The notes below the pieces were generated by a model, which did no database searches, was not told the DNA's origin, and saw only the letters and a list, made by a program, of their open reading frames with translations. Shown piece after piece: positions 1-6,591 of a stretch of DNA of 8,242 bases (the first letter of the stretch is position 1; each line of letters starts with the position of its first letter). Origin of the DNA: Gammaproteobacteria bacterium (GTDB taxonomy: Bacteria; Pseudomonadota; Gammaproteobacteria; Chromatiales; Chromatiaceae); assembly GCA_024277555.1 (NCBI GenBank), contig JAJRUY010000056.1, positions 1 to 8,242 on the forward strand, in the 5' to 3' direction. The translations under genes were made by a program, and so were the position numbers.

Positions 1-17
1 CCAAGGATGGAGGAGGT

Positions 18-103
18 AGAGCGAAGCAGGATGCCAGAGCCGAGGCCGGTATCCACAACCTGTTGATCTGTCTGGACTCTGGCTTTCGCCGGAGTGACGA
101 AAT
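18..103. repeat. Dispersed palindromic intergenic repeat-type element
   Basis: The block contains nested inverted repeats. ACTCTGGC (76-83) and GCCGGAGT (88-95) form an 8-bp stem with one G-U pair around a TTTC loop. GGATGCC (29-35) pairs with GGTATCC (48-54), also with one G-U. In addition GCCAGAG (33-39) is exactly complementary to CTCTGGC (77-83), so the two halves can also fold on each other. The right half resembles the very common bacterial intergenic repeat whose core reads like TGGATTCCGGC-TTTCGCCGGAATGACG; one frame here gives LDSGFRRSDE, a string typical of such repeats when mistranslated. Only one copy is in the window, so its repeated nature is inferred from that resemblance. Confidence 0.6.
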
Positions 104-187
104 CTGTATTTTTCGAGGTGCCCTTATGTTGTTATTTCAGTGCCCTGGTGAAATATCCGGGCTAGGGGTGAGGTTCATTATCGGGGT

Positions 188-218
188 TTGGATTGCCGGG
201 TGAATATTGGCGTATAGT
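188..218 (+). promoter_or_regulatory. Possible sigma70 promoter upstream of aroE (distal)
   Basis: TTGGAT (188-193) is followed after 19 bp by TATAGT (213-218), which matches the -10 consensus at five of six positions. The -35 hexamer is weak (3/6) and the spacer is long. It lies about 110 bases upstream of the aroE start. It is an inspection-only match and could be chance. Confidence 0.2.
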
Positions 219-269
219 CATTTGGTCGCTGCAGCAGCCTTATTGGTCATCTGGGAGGCTGTTTTGGAG

Positions 270-299
270 TTGGATCCATAGCGCGGAATTCCGTATAGT
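270..299 (+). promoter_or_regulatory. Possible sigma70 promoter of aroE (proximal)
   Basis: TTGGAT (270-275) is followed by an 18-bp spacer and TATAGT (294-299). This would start transcription near 306 and leave an untranslated leader of about 20 bases before the ATG at 326. The -10 is good (5/6) and the -35 poor (3/6). If the transcript starts here, the alternative TTG start at 299 would be upstream of the message, which favours the ATG at 326. Confidence 0.35.
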
Positions 300-325
300 T
301 GGCATTTTTCCGGCTGGTGCCAGAT

Positions 326-1141
326 ATGACGGACAGATACGCAGTCATCGGTAATCCCATCGCCCACAGCAAGTCACCACTGATTCACCAGCAATTTGCT
401 GCCCAGACGGGTCAGGACATGAGCTATGAGAAGATCCTGGGGGATCTGGAATACTTTGCGGATGATGTCAGAGGGTTTTTTGCCGCTGGCGGAAAGGGTC
501 TGAATGTAACGGTGCCGTTCAAGGAGCAGGCCTGGCGTCTGGTGGATGAACTGAGCCCCAGGGCGGATTCCGCCGAAGCGGTGAATACCCTGATGTTGGG
601 AGAAGGTGGCGGGATCCGTGGCGACAACACGGATGGCATCGGCCTGGTGCGGGATTTGCAGCAGAATCATGGTTTCGTACTGTCCGGATCCCGGGTGCTG
701 CTGCTCGGTGCCGGGGGCGCATCCCGTGGAGTGGTGCGACCGTTGCTGGAACAACAGCCATCCTGCCTGGTGATTGCCAACCGTACCGCCAGCCGCGCCG
801 TGGAAATGGCGGCAAAACTGCAATCTTTCGGGGCGGTTTCCGGCTGTGGGCTGGATGAGTTGACGGGACAGGAGTTCGATCTGATTGTTAATGCCACTGC
901 CGCCGGCCTGTCCGGTCAGGTGCCGGATATTCCCGGCGGCTGCCTCGGGAAAAATACCTGGGTTTATGACATGATGTATGCTTCAAAACCCACGGCATTT
1001 GTTCAGTGGGGGAGGGAGCATGGTGCGCTGCAGGCGCTGGATGGTTTGGGAATGCTGGTGGAGCAGGCAGCCGAATCATTCTATTTGTGGCGGGGTGTGC
1101 GTCCGGATACAAGAACTGTAATCGAAGATTTAAGGAGTTGA
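326..1141 (+). CDS. aroE: Shikimate dehydrogenase (NADP+), AroE
   Basis: AroE catalyses the NADPH-dependent reduction of 3-dehydroshikimate to shikimate in the cytoplasmic pathway to chorismate and aromatic amino acids. The 271-residue product is nearly the length of E. coli AroE (272) and aligns along its whole length. Visible motifs: the substrate-binding GNPIAHSKSP (residues 9-18, Ser15 and Ser17), NVTVPFK (60-66) with catalytic Lys66, GDNTDG (99-104) with catalytic Asp103, the dinucleotide loop GAGGAS (128-133), the NADP-type motif NRTxSR (152-157), and DGLGMLVEQA near the C-terminus. The frame can be extended to a TTG at 299, but the ATG at 326 is preferred because family proteins begin just before YAVxGNPI; the ribosome binding site there is weak. 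The stop codon lies seven bases before the next gene, whose Shine-Dalgarno AAGGAG (1132-1137) sits inside the last aroE codons, so the two are probably co-transcribed. Confidence 0.97.
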   Translation: MTDRYAVIGNPIAHSKSPLIHQQFAAQTGQDMSYEKILGDLEYFADDVRGFFAAGGKGLNVTVPFKEQAWRLVDELSPRADSAEAVNTLMLGEGGGIRGDNTDGIGLVRDLQQNHGFVLSGSRVLLLGAGGASRGVVRPLLEQQPSCLVIANRTASRAVEMAAKLQSFGAVSGCGLDELTGQEFDLIVNATAAGLSGQVPDIPGGCLGKNTWVYDMMYASKPTAFVQWGREHGALQALDGLGMLVEQAAESFYLWRGVRPDTRTVIEDLRS

Positions 1142-1148
1142 GAAACGC

Positions 1149-2888
1149 ATGAAATTATCGTATGGAAAAATAAACAAATACTTGCTGGCCGGCATTCTGG
1201 CGGTTGGAGCGGCAGGTTGCAGCGACTCCGACAAGGCGGAAAAGGCAGCGGCAGAGGAGGCCATTGCTGAATTTGATCTTCTTTCTCTGGTGCCGGCTGA
1301 TTCACCCTATGTATTTGCCGGGAGCAGAAAGCTCCCCCTGGAATTGAGCGAGAAAATACTCAAAGCCTCTGCCGTGAATTTGGATGATGGTTCCTTGCGT
1401 ATAGAGCTGGCAGCTTCTGACCTGGATGCTGACGATGCTGGACACGAAATGGTAAAACTGGTGGATGCGTTCCTGGCGGAGCTGGAAGGGAAAATGAGCG
1501 CAGAAGGGCTGGCGTCCCTGGGCTTGCCCATCAACGGCCGCACCTTGCTATATGGCCTGGGAATGTTGCCCGTGGCCTGGGCGGAGATTCTGGATGCAGG
1601 AAAAGTGGAGGCTTTTTTTGCGCGGGTAGAAGAGCGTAGCGGCATGCAGGCAGAAAAATTGACTCATGGTGATATCAATTACCGCCGTTTTGAGCTGGAT
1701 AAGCTGGTAGGCATCCTTGCGGTTGGCAAGGATCACTTGATCATGGCGGTATTGCCGGCCAAGTCTGAAACCGACATGCTGCCACTGGTATTTGGTGAGA
1801 CCAAACCGGAGAAGTCGCTGGCGGATACCGGCACCTTCAAGGAATTCATCAGCAAGCGCGAATTCCTGGGGTATGGTGACGGTTATCTCGATCTGGTGCG
1901 TATGGCGGAAATGGCACTGGGGGAATCCCGGGGTATCAACGCGCAGGTACTCCAGGCGCTTGGCGCCAGCCCCAAGGAGTTGTCTGCTGCCTGCCAGGAC
2001 TTTATTAAAACCACAGTCCAGTCCGTGCCCATGATCAGCTTCGGCTTTACCGAGATGACAAATCAGAAATATGCGATGAGGGCAACTGTGGAGACTTCTC
2101 CCGGCGTGGCGGGGTGGCTGCAGAAAATGTCTGCACCCGTGCCGGGCGTCGGTGTGCCCAATGATGGCATGATAAGTTTTGGCATGGGTTTCGACTTGCC
2201 TCAGATTCGTGATGGCATCAAGGCCATGCTGCGCAATTTCCTGGAAACAGGAAAAGGTTGTGAGCTGGTGAACGAGGAAGAGTTGGCTCAGGCCATGCAG
2301 GGTGTTGATATGGCGTTCAATCCCATGCTGCTGGGAATGGGAGTCAAAGGTTTCAGCGTTACCGTTAACGATGTGGAAGTGGATGTGCAAACCATGACTC
2401 CCAAAACCGTAGATGCGCAGATACTACTGGCGGCGGCTGATCCAAAGAGCATGTTCAGCATGGCGGGAATGCTCAGTCCCCAGCTTGCACAGCTGGATAT
2501 TCCTGTGGACGGCACAGCCGTCCAGGTTCCGCTGGAAGGGATATTCCCGATGGCGCCCCCGACTTTTGCTGCTATCAAGGGTCAGACACTGGCGTTGATG
2601 ACAGGTGAAAAGGCACCCGACGGGATCGACAAGGTCTTGTCAGCGCCAGTGGCGGACGTTCCGCCGTTCTTTTCCTTGAGTTACGATGTTAGCAAATTGT
2701 TCCAGGCCATCGGTCCCCCGATGAAAAATATGGTGGAGTCCGCGCAGGGAAACAGTGCTGCCTATCAATCCATGCAGAGCTCCTATAAATCCCTGGAAAC
2801 TGCTGCGGGCATTTACACAAAGTTTGATTTCCGTGTGCTGGGAACGGAGCGCGGTCTTGAGGTCGATGCCGTTGTGAACCTGGAGTAA
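1149..2888 (+). CDS. Large outer-membrane-type lipoprotein of unknown function
   Basis: The function is not recognised. The 579-residue product starts with a short basic region (KLSYGKINK), a hydrophobic core (residues 11-22) and a lipobox-like AAGC with Cys24; Ser at +2 fits outer-membrane sorting. The mature part begins with an acidic/Ala-rich linker (25-41), then LLSLVPADSPYVFAG (44-58). That opening is reminiscent of DUF3352-like proteins, but this is a weak guess from pattern only. Two cysteines remain in the mature chain (Cys282, Cys371) and could form a disulfide. No membrane segment follows the signal peptide, and no enzyme motif was seen. The segments around 293-301 and 340-348 both carry MISFGxG/F strings, suggesting an internally duplicated beta-rich fold. 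The start ATG has AAGGAG 11 bases upstream. The gene follows aroE with a seven-base gap and ends before a strong terminator, so it is the last gene of that unit. Convergent glrR lies 66 bases beyond. Confidence 0.85.
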   Translation: MKLSYGKINKYLLAGILAVGAAGCSDSDKAEKAAAEEAIAEFDLLSLVPADSPYVFAGSRKLPLELSEKILKASAVNLDDGSLRIELAASDLDADDAGHEMVKLVDAFLAELEGKMSAEGLASLGLPINGRTLLYGLGMLPVAWAEILDAGKVEAFFARVEERSGMQAEKLTHGDINYRRFELDKLVGILAVGKDHLIMAVLPAKSETDMLPLVFGETKPEKSLADTGTFKEFISKREFLGYGDGYLDLVRMAEMALGESRGINAQVLQALGASPKELSAACQDFIKTTVQSVPMISFGFTEMTNQKYAMRATVETSPGVAGWLQKMSAPVPGVGVPNDGMISFGMGFDLPQIRDGIKAMLRNFLETGKGCELVNEEELAQAMQGVDMAFNPMLLGMGVKGFSVTVNDVEVDVQTMTPKTVDAQILLAAADPKSMFSMAGMLSPQLAQLDIPVDGTAVQVPLEGIFPMAPPTFAAIKGQTLALMTGEKAPDGIDKVLSAPVADVPPFFSLSYDVSKLFQAIGPPMKNMVESAQGNSAAYQSMQSSYKSLETAAGIYTKFDFRVLGTERGLEVDAVVNLE

Positions 2889-2911
2889 CGCACGTTTGGT
2901 TCCATAGCAGG

Positions 2912-2945
2912 AAAGGCGCTCCGGGTGATCGGGGCGCTTTTTTTT
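2912..2945 (+). terminator. Intrinsic terminator after the aroE-lipoprotein unit
   Basis: GCGCTCCG (2916-2923) pairs with CGGGGCGC (2930-2937) in an 8-bp GC-rich stem with one G-U pair and a 6-base loop, followed directly by eight T residues (2938-2945). On the other strand the stem is followed only by CTTTCC, so it should be at most a weak terminator for convergent glrR. Confidence 0.9.
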
Positions 2946-2954
2946 GGGATTTTT

Positions 2955-4304
2955 TCAGTGACGGAATATTTGCGGCTCTAGCTCGTGGCGATGGAGCAGG
3001 CGATAGAATTCCGTGCGATTCCGGTTTGCCAGACGCGCGGCCTGGGTCACATTGCCCCTAGTCATCTGCAACAGTTCCACCAGATAGTTGCGTTCAAAAT
3101 TGCTTTGGGCTTCCGCCAGGGAGATGATGTCCTGAGGTTTGTTGCGTAGCGCGTTCTGCACCAGGTTCTCGGGAATGATGGCGGTCATCGACAGCGCCGC
3201 CACCTGTTCCACCACGTTGAGGAGCTGACGGATGTTTCCTTTCCATGGCGCCAGCATCAGTGCTTCCATGGCTTCCGGAGAAAATGTCCTGGACTGGCAG
3301 TGCGCCCGTTCGCATGCCTTGCGCAAAAAATGCCTTGCCAGCAAGGGAATGTCTTCACGGCGTTCGGCCAGCGGCGGGATCTCCAGCATTACCACATTCA
3401 GGCGATAGAACAGGTCTTCCCGGAACTCGCCTGCCTCGATGGCCGCCTCCAGGTCGGAATGGGTGGCGGAAACGATGCGCACATCCACGGGGAAGCTCTG
3501 TGTAGCGCCTACGGGGCGAACTTCACCGTCTTCCAGTACGCGCAACAGTTTGGCCTGGAACTCCAGGGGCATGTCGCCGATTTCGTCCAGAAACAGGGTT
3601 CCGCCGTTGGCTGCTTCGAACAGGCCCTTGCGGTTGCGGTCTGCGCCGGTAAATGCGCCTTTCCGATGCCCGAAAAGCTCGGATTCCAGCAGGTTTTCCG
3701 GAATGGCGGCGCAGTTGATGGGAACAAAGGCTGCCTGGTGCCTGGGGCTGGCCTTGTGCAGCGCCCGCGCCAGCAGTTCCTTGCCGGTGCCACTGCTGCT
3801 TTGTATCAGCACACTCACATCACTTTGCGCAATGCGCCAGGTCTTGGTCAACAGCCTTTCCATCACTGCGCTGTTGCTGATGATTTCGCTGCGCCACCCA
3901 TCATCGCCGCCGGTATGCTCCGGCTTGTCATGCCCGTAGCACTGCCGCAGGGCGTTGTCGATGCTTTGCAGCAGCTCTCCACTGTCAAAAGGCTTGGTAA
4001 GGTAGCTGAACAGGCCTTTGCGGGTGGCATGCACGGCATCCGGGATGGTGCCGTGGGCGGTGAGCATGATTACGGGTAAAGAGGGTGTGCGTTTCTGTAC
4101 GGCATCGAAAAGCGCCAGTCCGTCCATGCCCTGCATACGCAGATCAGTGATCATGAGATGGGGGCGCAAGGTGTCGATTTTTCCCAGTGCCTGCTTTCCG
4201 CTGCTGGCGGTATCGACCTGGAAGCCATTGGCCTCTAGGCGCAGGGACAGCAATTTGAGTAGCCCGGGATCATCATCAACCAGCAGAATTCTATGGTGGT
4301 TCAT
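2955..4304 (-). CDS. glrR: Sigma54-dependent response regulator GlrR (QseF)
   Basis: GlrR is the cytoplasmic activator phosphorylated by GlrK; it binds TGTC-N10-GACA sites and opens sigma54 promoters by ATP hydrolysis. The 449-residue product matches E. coli GlrR (444) throughout. Receiver domain: acidic pocket DDD (10-12), phospho-acceptor Asp54 in TDLRM, Thr82, Lys104. AAA+ domain: Walker A-like SSSGTGKE (169-176), the sigma54-contacting GAFTGA (216-221), Walker B GGTLFLDE (234-241), arginine fingers Arg295 and Arg301 in GEFREDLFYRLNV. A Fis-type helix-turn-helix follows near 417-442 (GNVTQAARLANRNRTEFYR). The first Walker A glycine is Ser169, where E. coli has Gly. The frame is open to an ATG at 4367, but the ATG at 4304 puts the receiver domain at the N-terminus as in the family. 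It overlaps the end of the qseG-like gene by 14 bases, with no clear ribosome binding site, suggesting translational coupling. Confidence 0.95.
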   Translation of the reverse strand: MNHHRILLVDDDPGLLKLLSLRLEANGFQVDTASSGKQALGKIDTLRPHLMITDLRMQGMDGLALFDAVQKRTPSLPVIMLTAHGTIPDAVHATRKGLFSYLTKPFDSGELLQSIDNALRQCYGHDKPEHTGGDDGWRSEIISNSAVMERLLTKTWRIAQSDVSVLIQSSSGTGKELLARALHKASPRHQAAFVPINCAAIPENLLESELFGHRKGAFTGADRNRKGLFEAANGGTLFLDEIGDMPLEFQAKLLRVLEDGEVRPVGATQSFPVDVRIVSATHSDLEAAIEAGEFREDLFYRLNVVMLEIPPLAERREDIPLLARHFLRKACERAHCQSRTFSPEAMEALMLAPWKGNIRQLLNVVEQVAALSMTAIIPENLVQNALRNKPQDIISLAEAQSNFERNYLVELLQMTRGNVTQAARLANRNRTEFYRLLHRHELEPQIFRH

Positions 4305-4899
4305 GGGAGATATTGCCGGTTGAAGGGGTGATGATGGATTGTTCCTTTTCATTGAGGTTTTGTTCAATATTCTTCAGCTGTTGTAATTGGGATTGCAGGG
4401 CATTCAATTGTTCTGCGAGTTGCTGGGAGGCGGTATGCTGCGCCTTCAAACGGCGTCTGAGTTCCAGGGTTTTCAGTTGCTGTGAGTGCAACTTTTGCAG
4501 CTGGTTTTGTAGCAGACTGGCCAGTTGATGGGCCTGTGCGTCCGGCAATTTCTCATTGCCGAGAAGTTCTCCGAGCAGTTTCAGCGCCTTGCGCCGATCC
4601 TTGTCCGGCCTGTCCGGCTGGCTGAGCAACAGCGCCAGGCGCAGCTGCTCGCAGCTGCTGCCGGTCAGCTCCCAGGTGCTGGTAACATTGTCCAGCATCC
4701 GTTTCCGTCCCCTGCCGTCCATCAGGGAAAAGGTTTCGTAGTCGTCCAGGAGGTTGAGGCAATTGTTGTTTACCGGCGTATCGACGGCCAGCGTGATGGC
4801 TTGATCCTGAGCCTGGGGCGGCAGGGGCTGTAGCTGTGGTTGGGCGGCAGTGCAGGCGCCCAGGATCACAGGAGTCATGGATAGTAGTAGACGCCTCAT
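4291..4899 (-). CDS. qseG: QseG-like lipoprotein of the GlrK/GlrR system
   Basis: In E. coli QseG is an outer-membrane lipoprotein that contacts the sensor kinase GlrK from the periplasm and is needed for its activity. This 202-residue protein has a lipoprotein signal (MRRLLLSMTPVILGAC, lipobox LGAC, Cys16, Thr at +2). A Pro/Gln-rich linker (18-34) and a small globular region with two further cysteines (Cys47, Cys83) follow; E. coli QseG also has a cysteine pair in this region. A long Gln/Leu-rich coiled coil runs from about 130 to 187, ending in LKNIEQNLNEKEQ, which resembles the LENLTDIERQL stretch of E. coli QseG. Overall identity looks low and the protein is shorter than the E. coli one (237), so the assignment rests mainly on architecture and position between glrK and glrR. 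Its start codon overlaps the glrK stop as ATGA, and it overlaps glrR by 14 bases. Confidence 0.82.
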   Translation of the reverse strand: MRRLLLSMTPVILGACTAAQPQLQPLPPQAQDQAITLAVDTPVNNNCLNLLDDYETFSLMDGRGRKRMLDNVTSTWELTGSSCEQLRLALLLSQPDRPDKDRRKALKLLGELLGNEKLPDAQAHQLASLLQNQLQKLHSQQLKTLELRRRLKAQHTASQQLAEQLNALQSQLQQLKNIEQNLNEKEQSIITPSTGNISHEPP

Positions 4900-6338
4900 G
4901 ATTTGTTGTCCACCTGTGCTGCCAGGGGCAGGGTAACCTGGAAATGGGTTCCCTGGTAGCTGTCCAGTAGTTTGATCGTGCCTCCATGCAAATGCAGATA
5001 TCTTTTAACCAGCGATAATCCGAGTCCGGTTCCACTTACAGGGCCGCTGGAAAGTGATTTGCCCTGAAAAAAAGGTTCAAACAAGCGAGGTTTGTCTTCT
5101 TCGGCAATGCCTTCTCCTTCATCTATGACATCAAGCAGCAGCTGTTGGTTCTGTTGCTGCATGCGAATCTGTATTTTGCTGTCCTGTGGTGAATACTTGA
5201 CGGCATTGGAAAGAAGATTGTCGATGATCGTCTGCAGCTGTTCTGCATCCCCGTTCACAGAAAGGGGGAGGAGCTGGCTGTCTACCGAAATACCCCGTGA
5301 TTTCAGCGTCAACTGGTGTTTTTCCACCCCTTTGGTGATCAGGGGCGCCATATCGATGGTTTGCCGTTGTGGAGGGTGTTCCTGGGACAGGGCGAGATTG
5401 AAATTCAACAGGCTTTCCACCTGGGTCTGGAGCACCAGGCTGTTGCTGTGCAGGATCTGCACGACTTCCTGCTGTTCCTGGGTGAGATTTCCGGCAATGC
5501 CGTCCCGCAGCAACCCCGCACCTTCCCGAATGGTGGTAAGGGGGGTTTTCAGCTCGTGGGAAACGTGGTGGAGAAACTGCATTTTCTGCTCGTTCAGCGC
5601 CGCCAGCTGTTGCCGCAGCCAGTCCAGCTGTTCGCCCAGCTCCCGAATGTCCTGTGGCCCCTTGACCTCGATGCGGGTATCGAATTCGCCAGAGCCAAGC
5701 TGACGTATGGCCGCACCCAGGTGCCGCAAGGGGCCGGAAATGAGCACACTGAAAACTGCTGCAATCAGCAGCGCCAGGGGGATCAGGGCAGCCGCCTGCC
5801 ATAGCAGCAGCTGGCGGACGCTACGGATCTGCTTGTTCATGCGCTTGCTTTCCCGGGAGATGAGCGCGGTAACGTCAAAGGGAATGGAAGCTGCCAGATT
5901 GGACAGCTGCTCATCCATGCCCAGTTTTTCCGTGTCGCCGGTTGCCTCGCCGGTGACCAGTTGGAGCTTCCGGTAAAGACTGGCTTCATTTTTCTGCAGC
6001 TGCTCCAGGCGTTGCGCCAGGGCGGAATCCAATGGCAGGCGCAACAGGCGCTGGATTTCCTGGTTGAATGATTGGCGCTGACTCTGATAGCGGGACAGGA
6101 TGCCTTTGTCCCTCAGTACCAGATACTGCAGCGCGCTACGTTCCATGCTCAGAGCCTGGGTGGTAATGAGGCGCCCGGATTCCACTGCCTGGGTGGAATC
6201 ATGAACGGCTTTTTGCATCTGCGCCGACAGGCGGTCGACTTGCAGCATGGTGTTGAGCAATCCAATGACCAATGGTATCGCAACCAGGATGAATCCCAGC
6301 AACGTCAGTTTCAAAATGGTGGCAGGCTTGATTGACAT
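4896..6338 (-). CDS. glrK: Membrane sensor histidine kinase GlrK (QseE)
   Basis: GlrK autophosphorylates on histidine and passes the phosphate to GlrR. The 480-residue protein has a transmembrane helix near 11-31 and a periplasmic, mostly helical sensor region of about 145 residues rich in Gln and Leu. A second helix (about 178-201), a HAMP linker (202-255) and a HisKA domain with HHVSHELKTPL follow; His261 is the predicted phosphosite. The HATPase_c domain shows the N box DNLLSNAVKYSP (Asn378), the G1 box DEGEGI (406-411), the F box LFEPFF (419-424) and the G2 box GTGLGLSL (436-443). All catalytic boxes are intact. The ATG at 6338 directly precedes a basic residue and the first membrane helix; its ribosome binding site is poor. 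It is the first gene of the operon glrK-qseG-glrR. The nearest GlrR-type operator is centred about 47 bases upstream of its start codon, so autoregulation is possible. Confidence 0.95.
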   Translation of the reverse strand: MSIKPATILKLTLLGFILVAIPLVIGLLNTMLQVDRLSAQMQKAVHDSTQAVESGRLITTQALSMERSALQYLVLRDKGILSRYQSQRQSFNQEIQRLLRLPLDSALAQRLEQLQKNEASLYRKLQLVTGEATGDTEKLGMDEQLSNLAASIPFDVTALISRESKRMNKQIRSVRQLLLWQAAALIPLALLIAAVFSVLISGPLRHLGAAIRQLGSGEFDTRIEVKGPQDIRELGEQLDWLRQQLAALNEQKMQFLHHVSHELKTPLTTIREGAGLLRDGIAGNLTQEQQEVVQILHSNSLVLQTQVESLLNFNLALSQEHPPQRQTIDMAPLITKGVEKHQLTLKSRGISVDSQLLPLSVNGDAEQLQTIIDNLLSNAVKYSPQDSKIQIRMQQQNQQLLLDVIDEGEGIAEEDKPRLFEPFFQGKSLSSGPVSGTGLGLSLVKRYLHLHGGTIKLLDSYQGTHFQVTLPLAAQVDNKS

Positions 6339-6375
6339 CTCTTGATTCTGCCAAAGATAGGGCCGGGATACGAAC

Positions 6376-6393
6376 TGTCGCCAAACAGCGACA
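6376..6393. promoter_or_regulatory. GlrR operator, exact consensus match
   Basis: TGTCGCCAAACAGCGACA matches the known GlrR binding consensus TGTC-N10-GACA at all eight fixed positions. Its centre lies about 167 bases upstream of the start site predicted from the sigma54 promoter at 6526-6541, a normal enhancer distance, and close to the glrK start on the other side. The cognate regulator is encoded in the adjacent operon. Confidence 0.78.
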
Positions 6394-6443
6394 GCGGCTT
6401 GTGGCTTTCGGTGTGGGGTTTTTCTGGAATTGTTTCAAGGTAC

Positions 6444-6461
6444 CGTCGCCACAGAACGACA
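6444..6461. promoter_or_regulatory. Second GlrR operator, one mismatch
   Basis: CGTCGCCACAGAACGACA matches TGTC-N10-GACA at seven of eight fixed positions. It also shares non-consensus bases with the first site (GTCGCCA at the left, CGACAG at the right), which supports common recognition. The two sites start 68 bases apart. This one is centred about 99 bases upstream of the predicted sigma54 start site. Confidence 0.7.
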
Positions 6462-6493
6462 GTTACAGGTTATGGATAAAGGAAGTAAAGCAC

Positions 6494-6506
6494 AAACTGA
6501 TTGATT
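6494..6506 (-). promoter_or_regulatory. Probable IHF site between operators and sigma54 promoter
   Basis: On the - strand this reads AATCAATCAGTTT, which matches the IHF consensus WATCAANNNNTTR at eight of nine specified positions. It lies between the GlrR operators and the -24 element, about 50 bases upstream of the predicted start, where a DNA bend would bring the activator to the polymerase. IHF assists GlrR at E. coli glmY. The consensus is degenerate, so chance is possible. Confidence 0.45.
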
Positions 6507-6525
6507 ATCAAGGGGAAAATCTTTT

Positions 6526-6541
6526 TGGCATAGGGATTGCA
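6526..6541 (+). promoter_or_regulatory. Sigma54 (-24/-12) promoter of the EF-hand gene
   Basis: TGGCATAGGGATTGCA matches the sigma54 consensus TGGCAC-N5-TTGCW with a single deviation (T for C at the sixth base) and with the invariant GG and GC spaced by exactly ten bases. Transcription should start near 6552, giving a leader of about 61 bases before the ATG at 6613. The operators upstream and the adjacent glrR gene supply the activator such promoters require. Confidence 0.82.
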
Positions 6542-6558
6542 ACATCTGTGTTGCAATC
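6535..6558. repeat. Perfect 10-bp dyad over the -12 element and start site
   Basis: GATTGCAACA (6535-6544) and TGTTGCAATC (6549-6558) are exact inverted repeats around the loop TCTG. The left arm contains the -12 bases and the right arm covers the predicted start near 6552. It is not followed by a T-run on either strand, so it is not a terminator. A message starting at 6552 would not contain the whole hairpin. It may be an operator for an unknown regulator, or chance overlap with the promoter. Confidence 0.5.
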
Positions 6559-6561
6559 GGG

Positions 6562-6591
6562 TTGTTTCGATCCGGGCTGCTTTTTTATAAA
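6562..6591 (+). promoter_or_regulatory. Weak possible sigma70 promoter of the EF-hand gene
   Basis: TTGTTT (6562-6567), an 18-bp spacer and TATAAA (6586-6591, five of six). Transcription would start around 6598, right at the ribosome binding site, which makes it doubtful. If real, it would give sigma54-independent basal expression. Confidence 0.2.

Larger units (their letters stand above)
104..325 (+). other. Non-coding stretch ahead of aroE
   Basis: With the repeat at its left, this makes about 325 bases without a gene. No convincing small open frame with a ribosome binding site was found on either strand. Apart from the two TTGGAT/TATAGT promoter-like pairs nothing structured stands out. 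The gene to the left lies outside the window. Confidence 0.5.

Noticed and set aside
299..325. Upstream TTG start extending AroE by nine residues
   Set aside because: It overlaps the best -10 candidate, and the extension is not found in the family. The ATG at 326 gives the expected N-terminus.
1548..2390. Long open frame (280 codons) on the - strand
   Set aside because: It lies wholly opposite the lipoprotein gene, has no signal or recognisable domain, is rich in His and Gln as antisense frames of this GC content are, and has no ribosome binding site.
3300..4079. Long open frame (259 codons) on the + strand
   Set aside because: It is antisense to glrR, whose motifs are conserved in full. 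The frame has no recognisable domain of its own.
4305..4367. N-terminal extension of GlrR by 21 residues
   Set aside because: It would overlap the qseG-like coiled-coil coding region by 77 bases and add residues not seen before the receiver domain in the family.
6501..6511. FNR-type site TTGATTATCAA
   Set aside because: The half-sites match TTGAT/ATCAA, but the spacer is one base instead of the four FNR requires. The bases are better explained by the IHF-like match.
6552..6590. Attenuator or short-RNA terminator ending at the T-run 6581-6586
   Set aside because: The only stem directly before the T-run is a broken GCA/TGC plus CGG/CCG pairing with internal loops. The transcript to that point would be about 35 nt, too short for a functional leader.
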